Shown here: in pieces, positions 8,409 through 16,533 of the stretch
How the letters are laid out: every line of letters begins with the position of its first letter
Numbering within the stretch: the first letter of the stretch is position 1
Source: Paenibacillus sp. CF384
GTDB taxonomy: Bacteria > Bacillota > Bacilli > Paenibacillales > Paenibacillaceae
Assembly: GCF_900106745.1 (NCBI RefSeq)
Contig: NZ_FNNV01000008.1
Span: 1-64,000, forward strand
DNA length: 64,000 bases
Direction of reading: 5' to 3'
Notes under the pieces: generated by a model
The model's database searches: none
Seen by the model: only the letters and a program-made list of their open reading frames with translations
Told to the model about the DNA's origin: nothing
Position numbers and translations under genes: made by a program

Positions 8409-9425
8409 ATGGAAAACGTCATTACGGACCTCTTTCATCGTCACGGCGTTCTTGCAATTGCGGCGGAGAGATATGGGCTCAGCGTGGAAGAGGTAACTTT
8501 AATCGGTGGTTTTCAAAACTTCGTATATGAGTATCAGCGTAGTGGGCGCGAATATATATTGCGAATAACACCGGGAAGCAGGCGTACCGTTGGAGCGGTA
8601 AAAGCAGAGCTGGAATGGATCCGGTATCTGGTTGGCCACGGCATTTCAGCTTCGATGCCGATTCTGTCTGCAGCCGGGGAGTGGACGGAAGTCATAGTGA
8701 CAGCAGAGATGTTCTTTACTGCGGTTTCCTTCGAGAAAGCGCCAGGACAGAAGGTGGGTTATCCGGCATGTCTGGATGATGATGCGTTATATGAAGCTCT
8801 TGGTAGAATTACGGGCAACATGCATGCATTATCGAAGCTGTACCAGCCTGAGGACGACAGCGCTCACAGATTGGAATGGCGCCAGAACGATTACTTGAAG
8901 GATATCGATATCCTTCCTCCGTCCCATCAGCGTGTAAAAGAGAATTACAGTCTGATGGTTAGCAGGCTGAACGATATGCCAACGGATCGCGATACTTATG
9001 GACTTATTCATGGGGATATGGGCATCGGTAATTTCGTCAGAGATGAAGGCGATGGGAAGATTACGCTGTTCGATTTCGACGAGGCGCAGTACAGCTGGTT
9101 TGTTGAGGATATCGCGATCCAATTGTACTATCTGGTTTATGTCTACGGGGGCGAAGATGGTCGGGAGCTGAGAGAGGATCAGGCTCGCAGATTCATGCGT
9201 TCATTTATGAAAGGCTATAACCTCGAAAACACGTTAAGCGAAGAAGATTTGAAGCAAATCCCCTTGTTCTTGATGCTGAGAGAGTTGATCGTTTACATTG
9301 GGGCATTTCGGGACTTTGACGGGGATGAATCGTTCAGCAGCTCCGATAATCAGTGGTTTAAGGATTGGATTGCAGAGAGTAAGGTTAGGTTGGAGCGTAA
9401 CATGCCTATCGTGGATATTTGGTAA
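8409..9425 (+). CDS. Phosphotransferase of the homoserine-kinase-II/APH fold
   Basis: A 338-residue APH-fold kinase with the complete active-site pattern: HGDMGIGN (H201, D203, N208) followed by LFDFDEAQ, which provides the second metal Asp. The N-lobe contains a YILRITPGSRR strand with a basic residue suited to ATP binding. Proteins of this type include homoserine kinase ThrB2, spectinomycin kinases and many uncharacterised members. AGGGGGAA precedes the ATG. With the APH(6)-like gene just upstream it forms a tandem pair of different kinases, probably co-transcribed. The hairpin repeats begin 3 nt after its stop. Confidence 0.82.
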   Translation: MENVITDLFHRHGVLAIAAERYGLSVEEVTLIGGFQNFVYEYQRSGREYILRITPGSRRTVGAVKAELEWIRYLVGHGISASMPILSAAGEWTEVIVTAEMFFTAVSFEKAPGQKVGYPACLDDDALYEALGRITGNMHALSKLYQPEDDSAHRLEWRQNDYLKDIDILPPSHQRVKENYSLMVSRLNDMPTDRDTYGLIHGDMGIGNFVRDEGDGKITLFDFDEAQYSWFVEDIAIQLYYLVYVYGGEDGRELREDQARRFMRSFMKGYNLENTLSEEDLKQIPLFLMLRELIVYIGAFRDFDGDESFSSSDNQWFKDWIAESKVRLERNMPIVDIW

Positions 9426-9427
9426 GG

Positions 9428-9616
9428 AAATGTTGCTCAGTCGGTAGCATTTTCTAGGAGATGAGGCTCCCAACTAGATAATGTTGCTTGAAATGCAGCA
9501 GTTCGTTTAAGAGCAGGCATTTTCTACTCCCAAATGGACAAAATGCTGCTTTCTAAGCAGCAATTCAAAGAAATATCCCAGTTTGGAAGAGAAATGCTGC
9601 TTTTATGGCAGCATTT
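9428..9616. repeat. Four hairpin repeats (AAATGYTGC family)
   Basis: Four hairpins lie at 9428-9452, 9480-9503, 9541-9565 and 9592-9616, spaced about 52, 61 and 51 nt. Each has AATGYTGC, a 7-nt loop and a G(C/T)AGCA-type complement; the last is a perfect 9-bp stem. Spacers carry a shared CTCCCAA(A/C)T(A/G)GA-like block. None has a clean T run, so they are not standard terminators. One related unit lies at 98-160. This stretch between two genes holds no convincing coding sequence. Confidence 0.7.
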
Positions 9617-9731
9617 CATGACCTGCTCCGTTTGTATCACCCCCCGCCTGTGCCAGATCGTAGTCCCGCTCTCGGCATATCATCCATATATAGGAATTTA
9701 CCGCAACATTTCTCAGGTGCACTCGTCTAAT

Positions 9732-9764
9732 GATCATCCGGCTTTAATAAACAGGAGGATGATC
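9732..9764 (+). promoter_or_regulatory. RBS-overlapping hairpin before TTG start
   Basis: GATCATCC (9732-9739) is the exact complement of GGATGATC (9757-9764). The right arm overlaps the AGGAGG at 9753-9758 that serves the TTG at 9767. Folding could limit ribosome access to the downstream secreted-protein gene. This is a reading of pairing only. Confidence 0.4.
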
Positions 9765-9766
9765 CC

Positions 9767-11377
9767 TTGCTTCTTTATAGAAGAGTACTTACCTTACTTG
9801 CTGCTAACATGTTAGTTATAACGATGCTGCTGGGTATTCCCATGTCAGCCTCGGCCGAAGAAGGCTCCGGAGCTGATGCTGCACCTCAAGCAGGCGGAAT
9901 TAAAGTAATGATGAACGGAAATAGGTATGAGTTGTACACTGCTCCACTTGTTTCCGGAGGAAATGTTTATTTGCCTGTGCGTGATATGGGCCGGCTGCTC
10001 GGAACGATCGTGTCCTGGAATGCTGCAGCCAAGATGGTGTCCATGAAATATCCGGAGCTCACCGTGAGGCTGATTTATGGTTCTAAGCATGCAATCGTCA
10101 ATGACCGGCAAGTCCCACTACCAGCGCCTTTCCTCAACCTGCAAGGACAAATTTACGCTCCGCTTCGGTTCTTCTCGGAGGCTGCCAAGGCCGAGGTCGT
10201 ATGGGATGAAACGAGCAAAACCGTTCGAATAACGCGTAAGGATACCTATATCCAACCGAGCCCCTGGAGTTATATTTGGCTGAACCCTGTGACCAAAGAA
10301 ATTTATAGAGCGCTTAGTGATCAGCATCCTGTCGTTCTTATCGGTAAACTGGAAGGCACTGTGAAAGGCGATATTTCCTTCTATAACGGGGGATTCGGCG
10401 GCCCCATCAGCATACTTACAGCTGTGGACAAATATACAGACGACAAGCTTCTTCTACACTATGATGAATATAGCATGCTTGTTCGAGACAATAAGATTGT
10501 AAGCCAAAAGAAAGCGTCGTATGCGCACAGCTATCAGTCCAATTTAACCTATTTTCAACTGTATAGACGGGAAGGTTGGCTGCAGCGGTTAGTTATAACC
10601 GATGGCAAAATCGTGAATGTGTTCGACGAACAGGGCAATGCGATTAATGACTATGATCTGCCCATGCTTACCGGCCAAGATGAGGTATTCACCGTACTTA
10701 ATATCGGCGAGGATTATTTGGTCGTTCGGCCGAATCGAACCGGACTCCTCACGCTAATCGACCTCAAGGACCACTCTGTCGTGGTGTTGGCGGATAAGCT
10801 ATTGATTGGGGAAGAGCGGACGCATGCTTTGAACAATAAGGCGCTTTACAGCGAAGATGGGCTGAATTTTTCCGGCGACATGGGACATGGGTCATTAGAT
10901 TTCATCTACTACAGTCCCTTGGATAAGAAGAATCGCTCTGTTCGATTAACGTACGATCGGCCCTCTTACGAGGAGGAAAGGAGCAACCTGCCTAAGCCCA
11001 AATCACTAAGCGAATTGGCAGCTGTATGCAGTCCGGAAACCATAACATCCGTAAATCTACAGGATGGGGATCTCTTATATGTCCCACTTAATAGTACCAA
11101 TAAGGCTGACCATGAATCAATAAACAAGGTCTGCCGGATGCTGAAGAAATTCGTTAAGAGCGGCGTCGAGGAAACTGCTTCCACTGCTGAAGTCGAGGGA
11201 TTCTTCCATGGGATGTCGATCAGCTTCGCTGACGGGAGTTATTTACAAGTTCAAGAAGCGGGGCAGAACAGACTGTCCATAGCAATAGCACGGGGGAAAC
11301 AGCTTGTACTGGACGATCTAGAGGCATATAAGGATTTTAAGCATCTGAAAATACTTCCGCCGAGAGATGGGGGTTGA
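9767..11377 (+). CDS. Secreted copper-amine-oxidase-N-domain-like protein
   Basis: A 536-residue exported protein. A signal peptide (VITMLLGIPMSASA) is followed by a copper-amine-oxidase N-domain-like stalk module at about residues 45-160 (VYLPVRDMGRLLG, IYAPLRFFSEAAKAEVVW). The remaining ~370 residues resemble no enzyme I can name and look beta-rich, perhaps a propeller. The start is TTG at 9767 with AGGAGG at 9753-9758. The gene follows the hairpin-repeat region and has its own possible RBS-sequestering hairpin. It is likely a cell-envelope protein of unknown role. Confidence 0.78.
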   Translation: MLLYRRVLTLLAANMLVITMLLGIPMSASAEEGSGADAAPQAGGIKVMMNGNRYELYTAPLVSGGNVYLPVRDMGRLLGTIVSWNAAAKMVSMKYPELTVRLIYGSKHAIVNDRQVPLPAPFLNLQGQIYAPLRFFSEAAKAEVVWDETSKTVRITRKDTYIQPSPWSYIWLNPVTKEIYRALSDQHPVVLIGKLEGTVKGDISFYNGGFGGPISILTAVDKYTDDKLLLHYDEYSMLVRDNKIVSQKKASYAHSYQSNLTYFQLYRREGWLQRLVITDGKIVNVFDEQGNAINDYDLPMLTGQDEVFTVLNIGEDYLVVRPNRTGLLTLIDLKDHSVVVLADKLLIGEERTHALNNKALYSEDGLNFSGDMGHGSLDFIYYSPLDKKNRSVRLTYDRPSYEEERSNLPKPKSLSELAAVCSPETITSVNLQDGDLLYVPLNSTNKADHESINKVCRMLKKFVKSGVEETASTAEVEGFFHGMSISFADGSYLQVQEAGQNRLSIAIARGKQLVLDDLEAYKDFKHLKILPPRDGG

Positions 11378-11501
11378 CGTCTGCAGTAGGCGAGAACATT
11401 TTCTAAATAAACTCAATCTACTCGAATGGAAGAAACTATGGCATGCTGGAAGTGCTGAGTTAAACACGACTTAATCACGAGTCAGTGAAGGAGATCGGTC
11501 T

Positions 11502-12491
11502 ATGCTAAAACTTCCTGTCAATCATTCTGTCATATCTTCTAATGCATTAATGGTTACGATCAATGATCTGTATGAGGTAGGGGACGTGACGGAATGCCGG
11601 TTTCTATCGAATGGGCTCAATGATACGTATATGCTGAAGACCCGTACAAGCAAATACGTTCTTCGGATTTATAAAGAGCATTGGAGGAAGAAAAATGACG
11701 TTGATTTCGAAGTGGAATTATTGAATCATTTGAATGACAAGGAAATTCCGGTATCGGCGCCAGTCCCGAGAAAGGACGGAGGATACGTTATAGAACTAGA
11801 TGCCCCTGAGGGTGAGCGTTACGCGGTTCTGTTTACGTATGCGGAAGGCGGCTATTCCGATACCAAAGCGAGTTCGGAGCTGTATGGGGAGCAGGTGGCC
11901 AAGATGCATCTGGCTATGAACGACTTCATTGGTGGACCGGATAGATTCAAGATTGATCTGGAGCATTTGCTTAAGGAACCTCTGCACAACATTCGACAAT
12001 CGAAATTGTTAGCCCACCGACCAGAGGACATCGATTATCTGGAATCCTTGTCTCAAGTATTGTCGAGCCGCATAGCTGAAATTTCGTCAGAGCTGGAATG
12101 GGGGATGTGTCATGGTGATCTTCATGGAGGCAACGTACATTTTCATGAAAACACGTTAACTCATTTCGACTTTGACTGTGGTGGCTTCGGTTGGAGAGCC
12201 TATGATGTTTCCGTTTTCTTATGGGTCAGGGTGAGAGGGAAAGAGAAAGAACAATATGACAACGAGCATTGGGTTGGTTTCCTAGATGCCTATCAGAAGG
12301 TTAAAGTGCTGAGTGAATACGACCTTAAAGCGATACCGGTATTTGTAGCGATTAGGGAAATCTGGTTAATGGGTCTCCATACCAGCTTCGGGCATGTCTG
12401 GGGCGCTTGGCAGGACGATCATTATTTTAACACGAACCTAAAGTTTCTGCGGAATTGGTGTGAGCATCATGCTATTCGTGCAACGGCATGA
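11502..12491 (+). CDS. Phosphotransferase (APH-fold kinase)
   Basis: A 329-residue kinase-fold protein. The active site is HGDLHGGN (H204, D206, N211) followed by FDFDCGG, so both metal-binding Asp positions are present. The N-lobe contains YVLRIYKE, with Lys or Arg candidates for ATP phosphate binding. It belongs with the homoserine kinase II / choline-kinase-like group; the substrate is unknown. A GGAGAT site precedes the ATG by about 7 nt, and a clear terminator follows. It is the fourth kinase of this fold in the first 12.5 kb. Confidence 0.82.
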   Translation: MLKLPVNHSVISSNALMVTINDLYEVGDVTECRFLSNGLNDTYMLKTRTSKYVLRIYKEHWRKKNDVDFEVELLNHLNDKEIPVSAPVPRKDGGYVIELDAPEGERYAVLFTYAEGGYSDTKASSELYGEQVAKMHLAMNDFIGGPDRFKIDLEHLLKEPLHNIRQSKLLAHRPEDIDYLESLSQVLSSRIAEISSELEWGMCHGDLHGGNVHFHENTLTHFDFDCGGFGWRAYDVSVFLWVRVRGKEKEQYDNEHWVGFLDAYQKVKVLSEYDLKAIPVFVAIREIWLMGLHTSFGHVWGAWQDDHYFNTNLKFLRNWCEHHAIRATA

Positions 12492-12518
12492 CCCTTGCTC
12501 CGTTTCACACATCCGAAA

Positions 12519-12540
12519 GACTGCCGCCGGCGGTCTTTTT
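12519..12540 (+). terminator. Rho-independent terminator
   Basis: A GACTGCC / GGCGGTC stem (7 bp, one G-U) with a 3-nt loop and a TTTTT tail, 27 nt after the kinase stop. Confidence 0.8.
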
Positions 12541-12626
12541 GCATTGCAACTTTTTGAAGCGATTCACGTCTTAATTAAAGTGTAAAAATATAGAAGTTGA
12601 GATCATATAAGGAAGGTGCAGTGTGG

Positions 12627-13463
12627 ATGAAACCGATTCGGAGATCTAGGCTGCGGCTTATGATGGGGACTGCTTATTTTACATGGCGCAGATATGCTCG
12701 GTGGCTGTTCGGAGGTATCTCGTTCGCGCAGACATTCGCAGTGGAACCGCTGGAACATGTTGTTTACCATCATTCAACGCCGACGCTGCGGAAGCTGAAG
12801 GACGTGGATATGTGGCTGCAGCATAACAAAGAGATTAATTTGGCGCTTGCGATTCAACGACTACAGGGGCTCGTCATTGCTCCGGGAGAGACCATGTCCT
12901 ATTGGAAGCTGATCGGGCGAACTACTGCGCGAAAAGGCTATGTGCCGGGTATGGTATTGCACTATGGAAAATTCAAGTCAGGGTTAGGCGGAGGGTTGTG
13001 CCAGCTGTCGAATTTAATCTATTGGATGACGCTGCATACGCCTCTTACCGTGGTGGAGCGCCATCGTCATAGCTATGACGTGTTTCCGGACGCGAACCGT
13101 ACACAGCCCTTCGGCAGTGGAGCGACTTGTTCTTATAATTACTTGGATTTGATGATTCAGAACCAGACGACAGTTCCGTATCAACTGGTGCTTGAGTTGA
13201 AAGATCATGTTCTGACAGGTGAGTGGCGGGCTAGTGAGAAGCCGCTGCATGCCTATGAAATCTATGAGAAGGAGCATCGCATCGAGCAGCAGTATTGGGG
13301 CGGTTACGTTCGGCGTAACGTACTTCATCGCCGTGTCTACAATCATGATCGTGAACTGATCAACGATGAGCATGTCACCGAGAACCACGCACTTATGATG
13401 TACGCACCATTATTGTCAGAGCCTGCAGCTAATGGAAATGGATGGACGGAGGTACAGGTATGA
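12627..13463 (+). CDS. VanW family protein
   Basis: A 278-residue protein with the VanW core: about residues 85-150 carry the LIGRTTARKGY and GLGGGLCQLSNLIYW segments, the latter being the family's most conserved motif. VanW proteins occur in some vancomycin-resistance clusters and more widely in Firmicutes; their biochemical role is not settled. No other van genes are present, so no resistance phenotype should be inferred. The ATG at 12627 has GGAAGG at 12611-12616; a GTG two codons earlier and a TTG at 12597 are possible but worse spaced. The stop overlaps the next ATG (ATGA), so it heads a small operon with two membrane proteins. Confidence 0.82.
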   Translation: MKPIRRSRLRLMMGTAYFTWRRYARWLFGGISFAQTFAVEPLEHVVYHHSTPTLRKLKDVDMWLQHNKEINLALAIQRLQGLVIAPGETMSYWKLIGRTTARKGYVPGMVLHYGKFKSGLGGGLCQLSNLIYWMTLHTPLTVVERHRHSYDVFPDANRTQPFGSGATCSYNYLDLMIQNQTTVPYQLVLELKDHVLTGEWRASEKPLHAYEIYEKEHRIEQQYWGGYVRRNVLHRRVYNHDRELINDEHVTENHALMMYAPLLSEPAANGNGWTEVQV

Positions 13464-13690
13464 ACAGGAAAAAAATCTATTTAATTGCGGCCATCGTGTG
13501 TATCATGCTCCCTGTGCTCGGTGTTTTGTATGCCATATGGGACTTTCACCAGCCGAAGACCGGTCCGGTCGGAGATGGCAAGTTCCACTTTCATATCCAT
13601 GAATGGATACCCTTTATTAGCACGTTTCTTATAGGGGTCCTGAATTTGCCCAGAGCGATTAAGTTGTATCGAAGGAGGTCTGAACCATAG
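13460..13690 (+). CDS. Small two-helix membrane protein
   Basis: A 76-residue protein with two predicted membrane helices (IYLIAAIVCIMLPVLGVLYA, and WIPFISTFLIGVLNLP) joined by a His-rich loop containing KFHFHIHE. The ATG overlaps the VanW stop by 4 bp and has CGGAGGT just upstream, so it is translated with that gene. I do not recognise the family. The HFHIH cluster could bind a metal, but that is speculation. Confidence 0.65.
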   Translation: MNRKKIYLIAAIVCIMLPVLGVLYAIWDFHQPKTGPVGDGKFHFHIHEWIPFISTFLIGVLNLPRAIKLYRRRSEP

Positions 13691-13960
13691 ATGGAGACCA
13701 TTGGCTTAATAATTCTAACGGTATTCGTGGTCATTGTTACACTGATGTTTGTTGTGGGGGTCATGTTGGATTTTATTAAGCCCAGCGTTCTTCAAGTGCA
13801 GCTCTTAGGAATTCAATTAACGTTGTTTGGCATCTTGATCGTAGTAGCTTTCCATGAATCAACAGGATTTGGCATGACGATTGGCATTGTTGGGCTTGTT
13901 GTGGGTGTGTTCGGTTCTTTTAGAGAAAAGGCAGATACGACGAATAGCAGCGGCATATGA
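13691..13960 (+). CDS. Small membrane protein
   Basis: An 89-residue protein with three hydrophobic stretches: an N-terminal helix (about 5-27), a middle segment (about 37-54) and a third around residues 62-76. Its ATG directly follows the preceding stop codon and AAGGAGGT lies about 12 nt upstream. It completes the VanW-linked trio. No family was recognised. Confidence 0.62.
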   Translation: METIGLIILTVFVVIVTLMFVVGVMLDFIKPSVLQVQLLGIQLTLFGILIVVAFHESTGFGMTIGIVGLVVGVFGSFREKADTTNSSGI

Positions 13961-14018
13961 GTGATGTAAGCAGCGCAAAGCTTAATCTAACTATCGAATG
14001 GTATTGGAGTTGAAACTT

Positions 14019-14750
14019 ATGTACCTGCGCAGTCTCGAACTGATTAGGAATGAGGAAACAGATCCGAAGCGCTACCCCTTCTCCATACCGGCGCTGAAAT
14101 ATTTGAAGTCATTGTCATTTCGGACTAACGTGACCTTTCTGGTGGGGGAGAACGGTTCGGGGAAATCCACGCTGCTTGAAGCAATTGCGTTTCAATGCGG
14201 ATTTAATACGGCCGGTGGCGGGCGGAACAATAATTATGATGTAGATGCATCGCATTCCATTCTCGGAGAGCATCTTCGGCTGTCTTGGATGCCGAAGATT
14301 ACGAATGGCTTCTTTCTAAGAGCAGAGACATTCTATCATTTCGCTTCCCATATCGATACGATGCCGGATAGCCTGCCGTATTACGGTGGCCGTTCGTTGC
14401 ATCAGCAATCGCATGGAGAAGCATTCCTGTCGCTGTTCCAGCATCGATTCGGCAAGAAGGCGATCTATCTGCTCGATGAGCCGGAGGCCGCGTTATCGCC
14501 TGCAAGGCAGCTGGCTTTAATGCGAGTCATTAAGGACCTGGAAGAGGATGCTCAGTTCATAATTGCGACGCACTCACCCATTCTTCTCGGCTACCCGGAT
14601 GCGCAAATCGTAAACTTCGATGTACAGCCCGTTGAAGAAATCAGATATGAAGATACGCTTCATTACATCATCACAAGGCGGTTTCTCGAGAATAGGAAGA
14701 CGGTTCTGGATGAGCTGTTCTCGGATTCGGATGATGATGTTGACGAGTGA
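14019..14750 (+). CDS. AAA/ABC-type ATPase
   Basis: A 243-residue single-domain ATPase of the ABC/SMC-like P-loop class. Walker A is GENGSGKST, the signature-like segment is QSHGEAFLS, Walker B is AIYLLDEPEAAL and the H-loop is ATHSPILL. Such stand-alone ATPases occur in several contexts, including some toxin and defence modules, but no nuclease or partner gene lies next to this one. GGAG sits about 8 nt before the ATG at 14019; an in-frame ATG at 13998 lacks a comparable site. Its target is unknown. It is followed by a convergent LysM gene. Confidence 0.78.
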   Translation: MYLRSLELIRNEETDPKRYPFSIPALKYLKSLSFRTNVTFLVGENGSGKSTLLEAIAFQCGFNTAGGGRNNNYDVDASHSILGEHLRLSWMPKITNGFFLRAETFYHFASHIDTMPDSLPYYGGRSLHQQSHGEAFLSLFQHRFGKKAIYLLDEPEAALSPARQLALMRVIKDLEEDAQFIIATHSPILLGYPDAQIVNFDVQPVEEIRYEDTLHYIITRRFLENRKTVLDELFSDSDDDVDE

Positions 14751-14763
14751 TGGTGTGTTTGGA

Positions 14764-14796
14764 TAAAAGAAAGAGCTGCCCGTAATGCGGCAGCTC
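14764..14796 (-). terminator. Terminator of the LysM gene
   Basis: A GAGCTGCC / GGCAGCTC perfect 8-bp stem (14773-14780 and 14789-14796). Read on the minus strand it is followed by TTTCTTTT, placing it directly after the LysM gene. Confidence 0.75.
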
Positions 14797-14802
14797 CCAG
14801 CT

Positions 14803-15804
14803 TTAAGATTTGAGATAAGGAATGTTCAACACATCGCCTGCTTTAATATCGTTGTTATTCGCCAGATGGTTGGTTTGCGCAATATTGACAGCGTATTTAG
14901 CGGAACCATAGTGTTTCTTGGAGATGCTGGAGAGCGTCTCGCCCTGCTGCACGGTATGGTTCACAATCGGCTTCACGACCGGAACAGCCGGAATAATTAA
15001 CGAACTTCCCGCGATCAGGCTCTTGTCAGGATCCAGCTTGTTTTGTTTCACGATCAATTCTACATGCTTCTTCGTTTGATAGAATTGCAGGGAAATCGCA
15101 GACAAGGTATCGCCGGTGCGCACCAGATAGGTTGCCGGTAAGGTGACCTTGGAGTAGTCCATGTTCTGCGGATTGGAAGCCGATGATCCGGCAGTCGATG
15201 AGATCGCCGGAATCTTGATGGTATCCCCTTCGACCATATCATTAATAAACACAATATGGTTGTATTCTGCCAAGCGGGCGACGTACTGCTTCGATTGATA
15301 GAATTTCATCGAGATGGAAGACAGCGTGTCCCCTTTTTTGAGAACATAGGTCAACGGGTATTTCACAGCAGGTTTGCCAGCCGGCTTACTGACCGGTTTA
15401 CTGGCTTGGACGACTTTGATCTCCGGCTTCGAAACGGACGGCTTCTCCGGCGTGACAACCGGGTCGGCAGCAGCCTCTTGATCGTTACTGACCGAAGTCC
15501 CAGGCTTCGTGGCAGTCTCATTGCTAGTGGATTCTCCGGGAGCAGGGGCTAACTCATGAACAGCCTTGTCTCCGTCATCCTTGGTTGTTGTAGGATCGTT
15601 CTTGATCACTTGCATGCCCACGGGATCATTCCCTGTTGCGGCTTGCTTCGGTGCGGAGCCGGATTGTGCTGCATAAATGCTATACAGTATTCCACCAACA
15701 ATAACGATACCCGCTGTTGCCTGTAGGAGGAGTAGGGTGGATTTCTTCTTGGGCATACGAGCGGCTCTGGGCTGAAAACCTTTGTCTTTCGAGTTTCTGT
15801 TCAA
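14803..15804 (-). CDS. LysM-domain protein with N-terminal membrane anchor
   Basis: A 333-residue protein. A short basic N-terminus precedes one membrane helix (about LLLLQATAGIVIVGGILYSI). A Thr/Ala/Pro-rich linker then leads to three LysM modules, each starting with a V-x-x-GDTLS or GETLS signature and ending in a KIP, IIP or NIP turn. LysM modules bind N-acetylglucosamine in peptidoglycan or chitin, so this is probably a wall-bound protein; no catalytic domain is seen. The likely start is TTG at 15804 with AGGAAG about 8 nt upstream; a GTG at 15813 overlaps that site. A terminator follows. Confidence 0.8.
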   Translation of the reverse strand: MNRNSKDKGFQPRAARMPKKKSTLLLLQATAGIVIVGGILYSIYAAQSGSAPKQAATGNDPVGMQVIKNDPTTTKDDGDKAVHELAPAPGESTSNETATKPGTSVSNDQEAAADPVVTPEKPSVSKPEIKVVQASKPVSKPAGKPAVKYPLTYVLKKGDTLSSISMKFYQSKQYVARLAEYNHIVFINDMVEGDTIKIPAISSTAGSSASNPQNMDYSKVTLPATYLVRTGDTLSAISLQFYQTKKHVELIVKQNKLDPDKSLIAGSSLIIPAVPVVKPIVNHTVQQGETLSSISKKHYGSAKYAVNIAQTNHLANNNDIKAGDVLNIPYLKS

Positions 15805-16094
15805 AGCGCACACTTCCTTTCATGTTCGGAATCTCTTCCATTTCCTATATCTTACTATACTTATCCGCCTCGAAACGGAACATCATGGAAATCAGGTGAT
15901 TGGCACTATAACGGGGCAGGAGAAAGCGCCTACTTCTGTTCGGAGATATGATTCTGAAGCCGATAATCATGTGACAGAGGGGAGCAACTCGGGCATTTGA
16001 AGTAGTTCATGCCGGTCGTAGAGAGGAAATAATCCGAAATCTGCGAAATCAATAAGAGGCTTATTCATATGAACAATAAGACTGGGGCAATGTG

Positions 16095-16517
16095 ATGCAA
16101 ATACTCATAATGGTAAAGCAAATCGGTAAACGCAAGCCAATCATTGGAGAAATGGCGATGCCGTTACCTCGTCCGCCGGCAACGCTGGAAGAGCTGATCA
16201 CCCAGATCGTGATGCTCGAGGTTGAGCGGTATAACAGTGGTGATGCTGGTCAGTCGAAGGTTCTGACGGCATTGACAGAAGAACAAATTGCAGATCAATT
16301 GGACGCTGGTAAAGTCGGATTCGGTGCGAGGTATAACGCGAATCAACAAGACCCAGTTCAAGCCATAGAGAATGCGCTTCTCAGCTACAAGGACGGTCTC
16401 TATAAGGTATATATTAATGATCGCGAGATAGAGCGGTTGGAGGAACAAATGCAGCTGCAGGAGAACGACCGAGTGATGTTCATACGATTGACGATGCTTG
16501 CGGGACGAATGTGGTAA
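16095..16517 (+). CDS. Small conserved protein linked to DUF4132 gene
   Basis: A 140-residue soluble protein of unknown family. The first half is helical (LEELITQIVMLEVERYN, LTEEQIADQLDAGKVGFGARY). The last ~35 residues (KVYINDREIERLEEQ, DRVMFIRLTMLAGRMW) read like the final strands of a small beta-grasp domain, though this is only a visual impression. The ATG at 16095 has GGGG at 16084-16087; a GTG at 16092 is equally in frame. It ends 16 nt before the start of the giant DUF4132 gene, so the two are almost certainly co-expressed and may work as a pair. Confidence 0.65.
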   Translation: MQILIMVKQIGKRKPIIGEMAMPLPRPPATLEELITQIVMLEVERYNSGDAGQSKVLTALTEEQIADQLDAGKVGFGARYNANQQDPVQAIENALLSYKDGLYKVYINDREIERLEEQMQLQENDRVMFIRLTMLAGRMW

Positions 16518-16533
16518 CGAGGAGGAGAAGGGG

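Noticed and set aside
12597-12627. Vancomycin-resistance cluster suggested by the VanW protein.
   Set aside because: No vanH, vanA/B, vanX, vanY or two-component genes are nearby; VanW proteins are common outside resistance clusters.
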